From Trichoplax adhaerens (taxonomy: Eukaryota; Placozoa; Uniplacotomia; Trichoplacea; Trichoplacidae), in assembly GCF_000150275.1 (NCBI RefSeq), contig NW_002060947.1, forward strand, positions 4,206,335 to 4,270,334: a DNA stretch of 64,000 nt. Reading direction: 5' to 3'. This document shows, piece after piece, positions 1 to 13,100 of this stretch. The translations under genes and the position numbers were made by a program. The stretch's first letter is position 1; every line of letters begins with the position of its first letter. Below the pieces are notes generated by a model. That model saw nothing but the letters and a program-made list of their open reading frames with translations, ran no database searches and was not told where the DNA came from.

Positions 1-3000
1 TTTTTGTTTTCTAAAGCAATTGCTTTAATCGTAGTCATTTTTTCTTGTAATTGTAGATCAATATTTTGATTATCGTTTGAATTATCGGAATCTTTAGGTT
101 CCTCCGACATCTCTGGTTTTTGCTTGTCAGATGATTGTTGTATCGACTGAATAATGAGCTGTTGGTATTCATAAATTGTTTTATACTGTTCGTCTGTCAA
201 GTGTTGCTTTAGGAATGATATAATCTGAGGGATACATCGACCAGGAGCGTGTATCATACATTGCGTATGTCTTTGAAATAACAGCAATGTGCAAAGATGT
301 AAACACATCGCCGGTTTACTTTCTTTATTCAATTGCTCTATTAGACTTTGGCGGTGATTGAAGATTATTTGCCTATGAATACATCATCCACTATCAATAT
401 TATAGATTGTATTACAGCTTGTTATTGTGACGAAGTTAAAAGATAACAAACCTTTCTTTTTTCTTATCCAATTTTTTTATCATTATTTGGCAAATCGAAG
501 GTCCAAGAACAACGTCAAGGGCATCAAAGAATTGCTCAACATCCTATATGATAGTATCATTTTATAAATGATAATACCGTCATTAATACAAGATCTAAGT
601 GTCTACTACCGTATATCCCTGTATATGCATTACCAATGAACAGTTAATATTTGTTACTTTGCCGCTTAATGATTTTTCCAAGGCAGATGCAGCTTTTTTA
701 ACGTTATTAGGAAATTTCTCCAAAGCGGAAGAACGTGTCTGTATAACAGAAAGAATTTGTCACTTGCATCTAGGATATACAGTCCATGTACGTCATATAG
801 TATATATATACTGTCGGTTAAATATAATACATTGGGCTCACTTCAGGATTTAAAGAATTAGGATCACTATCAACCATAATATGTTCGCTAATTAATAGAC
901 TGAAAACGATATTGGTTATCTCTGTACATAGAGTATGCAAAAGATGTTTTCCAAGAGTGGTATGCGCGTCGCCTATAGCAATTTTAAATGGAAGTGAAAA
1001 TTGATAGTTCATTAATGTATGAAAGCAAATTTTTATCTGCTGTGAAGCAAGACTTTTACTTGCATTACCAGAAAAATGTTGAAGGCCTTTTCCAAATAAT
1101 TTAGCGTTAGTTAATAAACCATTAATTTTATCTTGTGCATCTGAATGAAGTTTACGTTTTTCAGAAGTAACTGAAGATGTTGATGCCAGGAATACTGATT
1201 TAGCAACCTCCTGATACTTTCTTTTGAGTGGACTACAGATATAGCAGAAAAATCAATGATCATTACCACTCAGTTATTACAATATGATTTCCTTACATCT
1301 AACTTGTTCAGGACGGCCAGTAAGAGAATGGATGAAGTATTATTTTCTTACCTAAATAGTTGAGAAGCGATTTCTTCTAAAAATTGATCTTCACAGTTTG
1401 AATGCTCTCGTTGCAATACTTCTATTATCTGAAATTTTGTGGGAATTCCGGTTATGAAAGTTTGATCTTTATTCATATAATTCAAATAAGTGTAGAGTTG
1501 AATTATGGTACTATAATATAGCTTTGTATATTCAAATACCTCGGGAATGGCCATAAATTCCAAGTCCTGCTTATTTTGTTTAATATGAGATCTGGTTGAT
1601 TCAAGGTCATCTGGCGTAGATCGGTCTTTGCCTTTACCCTTTCTTTTCGAACTCGTTGAATCATCTCCTTTCTTTTTTTTACCTCCAGTAACATTGGAGT
1701 CGTCATGTTTAGTCAGTGTCGAATGATTAGGATTGGTGGAGCTGGTAGATGCAAATTTTGCAGCTACTTTACCGGCATCCTGAATAGATTATGAGAAAAG
1801 AGTATTTTTAAATTGCGATTCAAAAAAGACTATAAATAGTAAATGAAAGTATACTTTTTCGGCTTTGGTCTTCATATGATCATCGAATAATTGTAAACAG
1901 TTTTGAATAAATTTGTTGCTGACAACGAATTTGTCGCAAAGACATTGTACGGATGTGTTATTTTTATTACTTTTTAAGCAATGCTTTTGTAACAACACTG
2001 ATGCATCTCCAGTAGTAAAGGGTGATGGCAGCAACGTCTAAATTTGAAAATAGTTCAGAATCTTAGCCCTACACCGACATTGAATTTGTAATTTTCATTA
2101 TAGTCGACGGCATTTACCATAATATCAACCCAAGAAGGTGTTGCGACAACATCTTCTATGGCTGCTTGCACTTGACCTAAAATGTTCTGTCCGCTAACAC
2201 ATGACTCTAGAAAAATGACGTTCTTATTCAAGCACTTTTTCAGGTAATTTTTGGGGTCCGTAATGTCTAGGCGAGTTAAGCTGTCGTATTCTATGAAAAA
2301 TGAAGCATTAATTTGTTATAATCACAATCAGAATTTTAAGGAAAATCTTTAAAATGACAGCTTCAAGAATCTGTGACATAAGGCTGATGGATAGATAACT
2401 TTACGTAAGTATAAAGCATGCATCATTGATATACACTCGAGTGTCTTACCAATATAATCATTCTGGCGAAAGAATGATAATACCCAATTCGATTGTGTTC
2501 GGGAATAGATATTTGGAGTATAAATTGCTTTACTTTGATGCCCTTGAACTGATCCTGCTAGTCTTTTCTCATCCAACAATTTGCGTAAAATATCTTGATA
2601 ATGTTGTTAATAAGGCTCAAAGTTATATTGTAATCGAGAATGTGTTAAAGTAACGACAGACTATGTTGCTATAACTGGTTTAGCCTTACCATGTAGTAAC
2701 GCTTCTGGAAAGCTATATTGATAAATTATTGATGATACTGAAGTCGGCCTATAAACGAAAGAATAAAGCGTCGATAGTTGGTGAAAGTAAACTTTTGCAA
2801 AGATGGAGAAACTGAAGCAATTGAATATAATCAGCCATTCTGTTACTTAGAGTCAGTCAATACTTATCTCAGTGTACATACTATACTCTAACCGATTGTA
2901 TAGATGCATGTACAAACCTAGTTATAGCGCTGAAGACCCCACGAATTTTGGCTGCATGGCGTGCCACATATGCTTCAGTATATATCGTACCACGTTCTAA

Positions 3001-4787
3001 CGGATTCACTTGTCCATGTATGTAAATTCCCATTCTTTTTTCAATATTCTAATGTAGTTAAATTAAATAAATGGCCGTCTTATAAATTGACACAAGATAC
3101 AAAAAATTTATAACTGCAGCAATTACCGTTTGTAAAAAGTCTGTAGGTAAATTAAATGTCTTTCCCAATTCAGATACAGAAATTTGACCGGATTCTTGCA
3201 GAATATCATTAATTTCTTCGGCCAACCTATCTATATAATCCCTAAATAGATTGATGTCAAGAGCATTTACTACATTAATGTCTATAGTATTGATAATATG
3301 GCATTATTTATTGCTGGAAGATTTTCGAACTATATAATTGATGAAGTTGTTACAAGTGATGTAATGATCAAATTCTATTAGTAAGTTGCGGTACTATTTA
3401 TCTGACTTTAGTAGGATAAAATAGTTTGAAATTAACGCTACACTGGTAGTATTAACAATATGAAGCTAAAGTGAATGGATTAAAATGCTTTGATATCAAT
3501 TACTGTACCTATCGATTAAGTCTCCTTGTATCAAGTATAAACTTCGATCGCCTCTTAACATTTCTTTGACTTTGCTATCGATATGAGTTAGATCCACATT
3601 TATAACCTAAAAAGACATTCACTCGTTACAATAGCCATCTTATCTTGGGTAAACTGGTATTGATTACTATAAAGGGAGTTGCATTTTTACATCAGACGTA
3701 GACGGAAATGAGACATGAGAGAGACACGTTATTGCATAAAATAAATGCGTATGGAGTGTATTGACATAAATACGTATTCACGTATACGCATATACCGCAA
3801 TGTAGGGTTAATGAATCAATCCCTATGCGACTTATCATCACATCCTACTTGTTACTTGTAATGACTGTTGTATTTGATATTTCGTTCAATCATAAAATTG
3901 GCCTAAGAGTATTCTGCAGCACTACAGCACCGACTTTAAGTAGACTAATTATGGTAGGTACGAGTCGTAGGCACCCTCAACTGATCGTGGGGTCGTGCAT
4001 GCTAGGTTATTCATCAGGGGAAGTAAGCTTTATCATTGAGATTTGTAATTTATTACACTGTAGGAGAATAAATATGCTTCTTGTTATTTTTTACTTTGTA
4101 CCTATTACATAAAAGTAAAATTAACCCTACTACTGTACTCTAAATTGTATTTATTGCATTGTAGATTTCGATGCATATGGACTGATGAACGATAGGCGTA
4201 AGTATAATTTTATAAAATAACTGGATTGAAAGGCTATCATTGATCCGTACATTGCACTACTTAAGAAATGCAATTTTTCAGTCAAGGTATACTGATTCTG
4301 TAACAATCCATACAGCATGTAAAGTAAAAATGAAAGCGAGCATGAATTAGCATGTATTTAGTAAGAAACAGTACCAAGAATATCAAGTAAATTTATTTAC
4401 CTGTTGTAACTCTACCAAATTGATACGCCCTACAATAATGGATGATGAAAATGTCGATTAATTACAGAGTCTGATTTTAATCCGCTTCCTCTCTTGACTG
4501 TCATCGATTGCATGATAATGTACTGTGATTGGAATGGATTTTTCAGTTACTTTACTACTATCCTTACCGCTATGGACAAATAATTCATCTCTTATTTCTC
4601 GTTCTAATTGCTGCGGTGTAAGATATTCTTTGCCATCAATGGTATACATCACTTGGACCTTGTTCATTGCAATCAATTTGGTTATTATTTCGATACAATT
4701 TCTTTCCGAAAGTTGATGAGCGCTAGCTGTCAACTGAATGCGTTGAAAATCAGCAGCTAAACGTTGAATTTCGTTCCAGTCACTCAT
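1..4787 (-). CDS. UFL1: E3 UFM1-protein ligase 1 (UFL1), 3' end cut by window edge
   Basis: UFL1 transfers the ubiquitin-like modifier UFM1 to targets at the ER and ribosome. Sixteen exons on the minus strand join with consistent phase: 4787-4568, 4429-4401, 3606-3509, 3241-3127, 3048-2918, 2748-2690, 2593-2450, 2290-2118, 2037-1855, 1779-1540, 1428-1352, 1232-1069, 972-842, 738-658, 543-452 and 372-1 (open at the edge). The first exon starts at an ATG followed by the family N-terminus ([27 protein letters not shown]). Later exons carry [53 protein letters not shown], a lysine-rich linker, [13 protein letters not shown] and [16 protein letters not shown], all in the order found in vertebrate UFL1. 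About 769 residues lie in the window against roughly 794 in human, so little is missing beyond position 1. Exon 2 is only 29 bp. It is divergent from TFG. Confidence 0.95.
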
Positions 4788-5547
4788 TTTGACGCTTGTA
4801 TTCGATGAATTCTCCTTGGTAAGCTATTGCGTTTGTAGGACGATGAAATAATATTTGCTTGTATGCAATTCTGCAATCGATTTTTCATTGAATTGCTTCG
4901 GCCCAAGTTTTTTGGGGCTGGTGCTGTACGAGTGTGCGTGTGCTGTTGTACTAAACGCTAAACAGATCATCGTCTACGGTTACAGACTAACTGACTGACT
5001 GACTGAGTCAGTCGGCCATAACACGTTTTCAGGCTTTGAGTCTGTCGGCAGCTCCCTATTCGAATCATTGAGTGATTTGTACAATTTGATACAGTGTAAC
5101 TATCGCTGTACTACTGTAACAGTAGCAGTACAGTACTGTACTATGTACGTCACAGGGTAAGGGTGAGTGGGGTCTACTAAAAAGAAGACCTGGCTGGACA
5201 TTAGAGGAGAGTGTCCAGTCCAGTTTCAAGTGGTCCATGTTTACGTCTCGGTCCGGGACCGAACTATGTCTCGTACTTGTGGTGACATCATTTTATGGCG
5301 TCATTATGTGGTCCGTCCAGTACTGTGGTGTCTTGTCAGTCTGTCACCCTGTCCGCTGTACAGTATGCTATAGACTATCATGGAAAAGACTTGCACGTCT
5401 ATACTGTGGCATAGAGTAGAAGAGGAAGAGAAGCAACGCTGAATGTTTTCAAGCCAACTCTTGGACAAGAAAGCATCAAGGCAAGACGCTGCAACGACTG
5501 GATTGATTAACTGGAAGGAATCATTGCTTTAGTTTAGACAACCAGCC
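4788..5547. promoter_or_regulatory. Divergent intergenic promoter region UFL1 / TFG
   Basis: This stretch separates two start codons facing away from each other, so it must hold the promoters and 5' UTRs of both genes or a shared bidirectional promoter. I see no clear TATA box. It contains a tandem run of gact units near 4988-5010 and a cluster of overlapping TACTGTA/GTACTG palindromic words near 5100-5155. Short open frames at 5167-5419 show no recognisable protein. The role is inferred from gene orientation only. Confidence 0.5.
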
Positions 5548-8500
5548 ATGAATTTGAATCATGCCGATATCATGAAATTGGATACCAATTTCTCACAAAT
5601 TGATTTAAGCGGTAAGCTATTAATTAAGGCACGCTTGGGTGAAGATGTACGCATGTTTCCAATTCATAATGAGGATATTACCTATGATGAATTGCTACTG
5701 ATGATGCAGCGCGTCTTTCGTGGTAAACTGGGCACATCGGATGAAGTTGTCATCAAATATCGTGATGAAGGTGAGTCATCGCTAGACGATGGATGCTGTT
5801 GATTTACTCCAATTTCAATCAGTTTTCCTTGTAGAAATAAGACTACTGGTAGTGAGTACGAGGAGCATTTGTCCTTGGCTTTGATTGCAGTATTGGACAA
5901 TGACTAGCCAATACAATCTTTCTGACTTTGAAATATTTCATGCTGATCAAACCCGTTGACACCGATCGACCAAAATAACACCAGATATCCAACCTATATT
6001 GAAAACGTACTTAGTAGTATTTGTCGTTGGCTTTCTTTGGACGATGAGTAGCCAATACCATCTTTCTGACTTTTGAAATGTTTCATGCTGATCAACCATG
6101 ATGTCATCTTTAACTTGTTAATCTGTTGATACCGATCGACCAGGAGAAGGGAATGTATCCAACCCATATTGAAAATGTATTTAGTAGCATTTGTCTCTGG
6201 CTTTCTTTGGACGATGAGTAGCCAATACAATCTCTCTGACTTTGAAATATTTCATGCTGATCAACCATGATGTCATCTTTAACTTATTAACCCGTTGATA
6301 CCGATCGACCAGAAGAAGGAGAGATATCCAACCTATATTGAAAAACGTACTTAGATTGATAATCACTTGTCTTCCAAATGCTTACAATTATTCCATGCTA
6401 AAAAACCAGAATGGACGACCTAGTAACTGCTGAAATAATAAAAAATATCTTGCATCGTAAGCGTACACCGATTACCTTCATCACTGTAAGCATCAAGTAA
6501 TCAAGCTTATTTCATGATCACAATGAAGAATCATTATCATACAATCAACTTAGATCAAAAGTTATCCATGGTGATTTGTGATTCGTCAATATCATCCATG
6601 ATCCATGATGGATGATATTGACTGAAAGATAAATCATAATTAAGCTTATGGTAGTGCATCAAATATATGAAGTGTGAGTTCACGTATCGTATTATTAATG
6701 AAAGAAAGAATACAGTAATAAATTGAGTGCTGCTATCGTGGTAACGCTCGTTTATGAAATATAGCAGTTTATTAGGACAGTTGAATAGATACTTAAAGAT
6801 CAATGTATAGACAGTACGTTTACTATTGTAAGCAATCGTAGACAGAAAGTTGACTTTAAATGCTAAAGGGATACTAAATATTAGGTTGACTACAAATTGA
6901 ATCAGCTTTCACCCAACTAAGATGATTCTGTAGTGTATATATATAATTATTGATTATCCCCATTTTGATTACTGTCCTGTCTCTAAGTAGCACTAAATAT
7001 ACACATAAGCTATACAATTTCTTCAAAAATAGCACTGATACTAGCATGGTACTATTTGGTTGCAGCAAGATAATGTTGAAGATAATGGTCACTACTCCAC
7101 TAAAGTTACAAGATGTCTCACGACAAGTTCTACGGGGTATAGTCCAGTAGGGTTGATAGCGTTGTAGATCATCGAACAGATGAGCTTTTACTACCCTTTC
7201 AGACAATTGAATTACAGCTATGAAATCACGAAAGACCAAGCGATTGCCAGATGCTGCAAATTTGTAATTCTAATTCCGATTTCGGATATTTTTGACCTTA
7301 CTAACCCTTAGAGCTCGATTACATACTGTTAATATACTGCAGTGTATCTCTAACTGGTTAGATAACATGTACTACGACTTCGATATAGTTTGACATTGAA
7401 AAGTTGATGATTTACTGTATGGTTAAGGGGCCTGAATACTATATTAATGGATGTATATTGGAGTCAGTTACAAAGTTTCGGCAATACAGTACTGTATTAC
7501 TCTATAACGTTATAATGATGTCCTATTTTCAGGTAATAACTCTATGAGATAGGATATGAATTAAAAATGATAGACAATGTATTGCGACTAGGCAGAAGCA
7601 CGCTTTTAACAGGATACTGCATGAATGAAACGGAAAATTAATGTTAATAGTTTCGATTATAATTTTATTAAGAAAGGAGTAATACGAGTATAATACAGTT
7701 TATTCGTATATTCATACATTTCAGTATATATACAATATACCTGGCTACTTATACTGTAAATCAATTTCATTGGTTGTAATGATGGGTTATTATTACTAAT
7801 GACATCTTGTCAAGCGGTGTGACATTATGCCGTAACAGAAGCTAATTTAGTCGCATCATATTTCGATTTCATGCTTTTGCAAAATAAATACTGTCTGCCT
7901 TGCTAATCAATCAATATTTATCCTTATTTATAGATGGTGATTTAATTACCATTTTTGATAGTTCAGACTTATCCTTTGCTAAGCAGTACAGCAAACGTGT
8001 TCTTAAAGTCACTCTCTTTGGTAAGTAGACTTGCCTGTTCTTTCTGGAGATATTGATCTACTGTACGTTTCAAATTTTACAGCTTAATACAAAATATAAA
8101 TATTGTATAGTAGTGGTATTCTACTTATACTATTTTGTTGTACTAGAGTATTAACTAATTAGAACCTATTCTGTATTGTTGTAAACCCAACTTAACTGGA
8201 TATTTAGAGCTCTTGACTAACTGCAGTATGAAATTGAATAATTTATTAATTTCTTATTATCTCTATACAACAGTTAATGGTAAACCAAGACCTTTAGAAA
8301 GTGATACTGTTAAGTATTTAAAAAAAGAACTATCTCAGGTCAGAGATACAGTAAACAAACTATTGGATAAACTGGACACATTGGATACGGTAAAAAGAGC
8401 CGGTGGCTTTGGTAAAAAGCAAGAGGAAGAGAATAACGTCGATAGCAAAATTATAAAAGGTATTTTCAGTTGGCTATAGACGTGTATACTATTTTGATTG

Positions 8501-9332
8501 AATTAGCGGTTAATCCTCTGTATTAAAATTAGCGAGTATGATACAAAGTCTTACAACTCTATATTGGCTTCGATTATAGTTATTATATCATTGAAGTCAG
8601 TTATGTCAGCCATTTTCCAAGCTAATAAAATATTTGTGACATTTATGTTGATAATATTACAGCTGAAAGTTCCAACGCAAACACTAAATCGCAAACTCAG
8701 CCTGTCAACACAAACGTTACTCAAACCGCCATGTTCGATCCATTGAGAGCAAACAGCAACGAAAATTTAGAAAAAAATCAAGCGTCTGGAAGAGGATCAA
8801 CATTTTCTATGTGTTAGTAAACAATATTATTCATAAATTAATAATTTTATTCTAAATGATTGATATCGCTCTTTAAATAACTTTAGCTTCAGCAAGTAGC
8901 ACTGCTCAAACTGGAATAACAACGCAGGTAAATTCTAGTAGTGCACCTATTCAAACTCAGACATATGCGTCGTTACCACAGTCCCAGCAAAAGATAAACT
9001 ATAATCAATACCCAACGTCTCAGCAACAGCCCCCAGTACAAAATTTGTCAACTTACAGCGGTGTTCAACAACAGCCACCACAATCTAAGCAACCAGTTTA
9101 CGGTAATACTGATGCTGCAAAACAGGCGACCACAGGTACTTCTCAGCCCAATGCATCTTACGCGATGGTTTATCCTAATCCGAACTTTCAAAATACTGAT
9201 GCCGTCTATAATGCACCTGGACAACAACCACCGCCGGCACCGGGACAACAACAATCGTATGGTACTTATTACAATCAGCAACCATCTCAAGGTGTACAAT
9301 ACGATTATGGTTTCACGGGATACCAGAAGTGA
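5548..9332 (+). CDS. TFG: TFG (Trk-fused gene) homolog, PB1 domain protein of ER export sites
   Basis: TFG assembles at ER exit sites and organises COPII carriers between ER and Golgi. Five exons: 5548-5770, 7934-8020, 8274-8459, 8663-8812 and 8887-9332, all phase 1 at the junctions, giving about 363 residues (human about 400). Exons 1-2 encode a PB1 domain at about residues 17-103, with the basic cluster around [10 protein letters not shown] and the acidic OPCA-like segment [13 protein letters not shown]. Exon 3 opens with [10 protein letters not shown] and continues into a heptad-like coiled coil ([19 protein letters not shown]). Exons 4-5 encode a Ser/Thr/Asn linker and then a long Pro/Gln/Tyr-rich low-complexity tail, the part of TFG that self-assembles. 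Intron 1 (5771-7933) holds a tandem repeat. The order of domains and the sequence around the PB1/coiled-coil junction make the assignment firm. Confidence 0.95.
5870..6365. repeat. Tandem repeat, about three copies of 145-170 bp, inside TFG intron 1
   Basis: Three copies share the segment tttggacgatgagtagccaa (first copy diverged), then ctttctgacttt and atttcatgctgatcaa, and end with ccgatcgacca and atattgaaaa-cgtactta. The word gccaatac recurs at 5907, 6051 and 6221, so spacing is 144 then 170 bp; the last two copies carry an extra aaccatgatgtcatctttaa segment. Short minus-strand open frames across it are products of the repeat and show no known domain. It begins about 100 bp after the exon 1 donor. 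Confidence 0.85.
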
Positions 9333-10166
9333 TTAATACAATTCAAATTCTGGGTGTTCCTGATAAGTTTTAAGTTGAATTAAATGACTAGAGGAACGTA
9401 TAAAGATATTAAGATTGTATGACGTAAAATGTATGTATCGATCTCATATTTAAAAGCCTTCTTTGACTTCGCATCGAATTACGATCTGAGGCTAGACTTG
9501 ATCAAAAAGTCTCAATTACTTCACATATCAGAACATCATTACTATAGCAATTTCTATTGAGGCTTAATTACTATTAATATCTAGATGTTTTAGATTAATA
9601 TCTGTATCGTGAATTGACTGTACTATTTTCAACTGCATTGTAGGTTTAGTACTAATTATTTTTAATAACTCCTTATTATCGGCGTAAATTAATTGATGTT
9701 ATCCTTAAAATGAGTGCACCATGCTACTTTGATGTTTGGTGGGTGAATTGTAGTTCTATGTCTATCTCTGACGCTATTAAGCAATAGTATTTAGCCCTTT
9801 AGATTATGCTAGAATATGCCTAGACTACTAATAGTAGTCATTTCCTTCTTTGGTTTGCATTATAGTCGAGTTGTATCGATAATGAATGTATATGTCTATT
9901 TACATACGTATGGTAGAAGGCATTAACGTAAAATGATATCGTATTTTTACCTGTAGTCTATTGATAAGCTGCGAAGAATCAATGCATGAAAATTTCGAAA
10001 ATTTAACATTTAAATACCATTATATCTCTCAATCTTAGATTTTTATTGTATCTACAGACTATGTACGTAAATATAAGCTCATATGCATTTATTAACAAAA
10101 ACAGAGATAATGATACTCAATTCAAACTTAGCATTCGTGATGCAATAAAAATTTTCTTAAATAAAT
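9333..10166. other. Intergenic region between convergent TFG and FAAP100
   Basis: This should contain the two 3' UTRs and polyadenylation sites, since TFG ends at 9332 and FAAP100 ends at 10167 on the other strand. I see no further gene, no strong repeat and no RNA gene here. Confidence 0.5.
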
Positions 10167-13100
10167 TTATATCTCGGAAGCAACTATAGTTGTGATATTT
10201 CCGATTTTGATTTGCAAATCTGTGATACAAGACATTACTGACAAAAGCTTTGTTGACTGTAAAAGCTCTTCTTCTATGCTTGATAAATAATTTAGACGAC
10301 AAACTTGGTCTCGAATGTTATGAAGGTCGGCTTGTAACATCTATAAATAGTGGAAACAATGTAACGGTTAAAAAATTTTCAATAGAAAAATTGATTGGGT
10401 AGGTAGACTAATCACAACAATTTTAAAAACGGCAGCTCGTGACCTATAATAATTTCAATATGCGTGTATTGTACATGTTACTTTCTTGACTTTATACGAT
10501 TGCAAAAGTTAGAAGTTATAGCAGTACATTATCAGTACATAAGCCTTAAATCATACCCGTCGGTTAAACTTGGTAATTTCCGTCGATAGCGTAAATGGCT
10601 TCTGAAATGAAGCTCGTAAAATTTCCTAAGTAGAATAGTACATCTTAGAGAAAAGTTTATATTCCTTTCGATGACATTAGCGTATGACATATTGGAAGAT
10701 ATTTTATTAAAATATACCTGCAATCTTCTTGAAATAGTACAGTAAACAGATAATAAAGTAGGTACAGACATGGATGAGATATGAAGAGTTATACTTGAAA
10801 TAACTTGACTATTATTTCCACGATTTTCTTCATCGCTAGGAATTTCTGAATTGGATTTCTCTAATATTATTCTATTTCATTATGATTTAAAATTATAGAA
10901 CCAAAAAAAGAAATTTCTTCAATTTGATCATCAATATTATAGGTTAATAATAGTATTAATGAATATTCTAAATCACTATAACCTACTGCACCTTATTGCA
11001 ACTTGTAATTCATCAAAGAATACTAAGGATATTTCATTCGCTTCTTGATCATAGTGATTTATACAATCAGAATTCTTATTTAATATATTATGAAGAATTT
11101 GATCACGAAATGTAGGCAAATCCACAGGTTCATTTGTTATTAATTTGATTTGTAGACTTATATTTTTCCATTCTACTTGATTGGTAATATTACTTTCGGA
11201 AACATTCGGCACTGGATTATAATTCTTTTTATCATAAAGAATCCGTTTCAGTAACATCATAGTTCCTTCAAAGTTCATAGAAATTGGTATAAGATCATAC
11301 ATGTTCATGCCTAATCGTTGGTGCATCAACTTTAAAGGTGGTTTTCTACCAATAAATGATCCAGTAACAAAGTATAAACTGTCAATAATGCGTTGAGATA
11401 TAGTGATACACGAAGAAAGCTGCAGCATTTTATGACTTCCCTTCTTTAAAAATTGGGATGAATCTCCTCCATTTGAGGTTACTGAAGAGTTTAAGCATAG
11501 CAAACATTCCACTGTCAATGTAAATAGGATATTAAAGTTAATTTCAGAATATCCAGATAAGGTGATAACATTCCCAAGTAAACGCTTGAACGGTATATTG
11601 AATGTCATTCGCGTAGGGGGTCGATCTCGTAAAGGGTACGAAAAGGATGCGATGTCTTTACATAACTTGCCTGATCGGTGCGTATAACCAGAAACAAGAA
11701 CGAGTAGAGAGTAGCTAGAGTTTATCAAACCGATATCGTCTATCATACGAATTACGAGTGCTCCACTCTGATTTGATAAACTATCAAAAGAATTATATTC
11801 AACGTGTATACCTATTTTGAGTTGGAAATCGTTTAACTGCTTGCATCTGTTGATCCTATGATATTGATAAGCAACATTGTTAAAGAACTTGGTTCTATTA
11901 TTACAAGCTGATATTGCAGACACTAATTCTGTCTTTAAATTATTTAGATTTGTCAGCTGATTTAGTCTTTTCGAAATTTCCAATTGAGGATTTAAATCGC
12001 TTTTTTCCAAATTGCTTTTCTTCATAAATATAGACAAGCCAAATTTTATTATCTGTCCAGTAGACTTGATTGCTACAAAACCAACGTCTTTTTCATTTTC
12101 ACATATGAAAGGTAGTATGGAGAGAATATGATCAATTCTTTCACTGACTGGATGTAGTACCTGAGGCAGCACTGGTAAGGAATCCAATTGATTCTTAAAT
12201 TTTTCTGCATCCTCATCAGTGTTATCTGATTTATTACTTTCATTATGAGATATAGCTGCGATTGATAAATAGTAAATTATTTTTTATTAGTTACATTAAT
12301 TTCAAAATGTTAATGCAATATATGTGGGATATATCTGAAATCGAAATTATGCACAATTACTTTTTAAATAGTTGCAGGTAGCACTACATTATAGCAGCCA
12401 ATATTGAATTATGAAAATGTCACTAATTCAAGTAATATTAACGAAGCCCGAATTTATTGATAAAGTTTCATTACTTTCTATCGAGCTTAATGCTTGTACG
12501 AATATTCTGTTTCTCTCACCTGTAGTTTCTGTATTACTATTAAATCGAACAAGACGAAGATCATTTGTAGAAGCATACAGTAGCGAGCTAGTACCATGTT
12601 CATCTTGAAATAAGCATTGCGAAGTTACTGGACCAAAGAGATTATACTGCCTAAATACAAGGCCAATCGTATCATTGCCAATTATACCACGGCATGCAAT
12701 TATTAACTTTCCTTGAATACCCAGTAAAAGTATTGCATTATTGACCACACTCTGATTACCGTTAACATTTGTGATCGGAATTCGAACAGACGTAATCGCT
12801 TTTGGTTCCTCACACAAATCATAAAAGATTTCTGCTGTCTTTGGAAAATTTTGCATGTTGCATGAGTATATACGAATCTTACCATCAATACTACCGTACA
12901 TAAAACCGTACGATTTGGCCAACATCGCGTCTAAGCCGAAAATATTGATAAATAGGCTTCGATCAATTTTGCAATTAATACAATTTCCATAGCACATTTC
13001 CTTAAAATCTGATGGATAGAAACTTTGTACAACTAAATCTGTTGCTGAATTTTCATCTTTCTTACTATTATCAATCAGTTCAGTATCAGTTATAAATTGT

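Noticed and set aside
6874-7239. 121-codon minus-strand open frame in TFG intron 1
   Set aside because: It lies within an intron, has no recognisable domain and no splice or start context that suggests a gene. Composition is like the surrounding DNA.
9048-9336. Minus-strand and second plus-frame open reading frames over the TFG last exon
   Set aside because: They are shadow frames of the Pro/Gln-rich TFG tail; codon repetition keeps other frames open.
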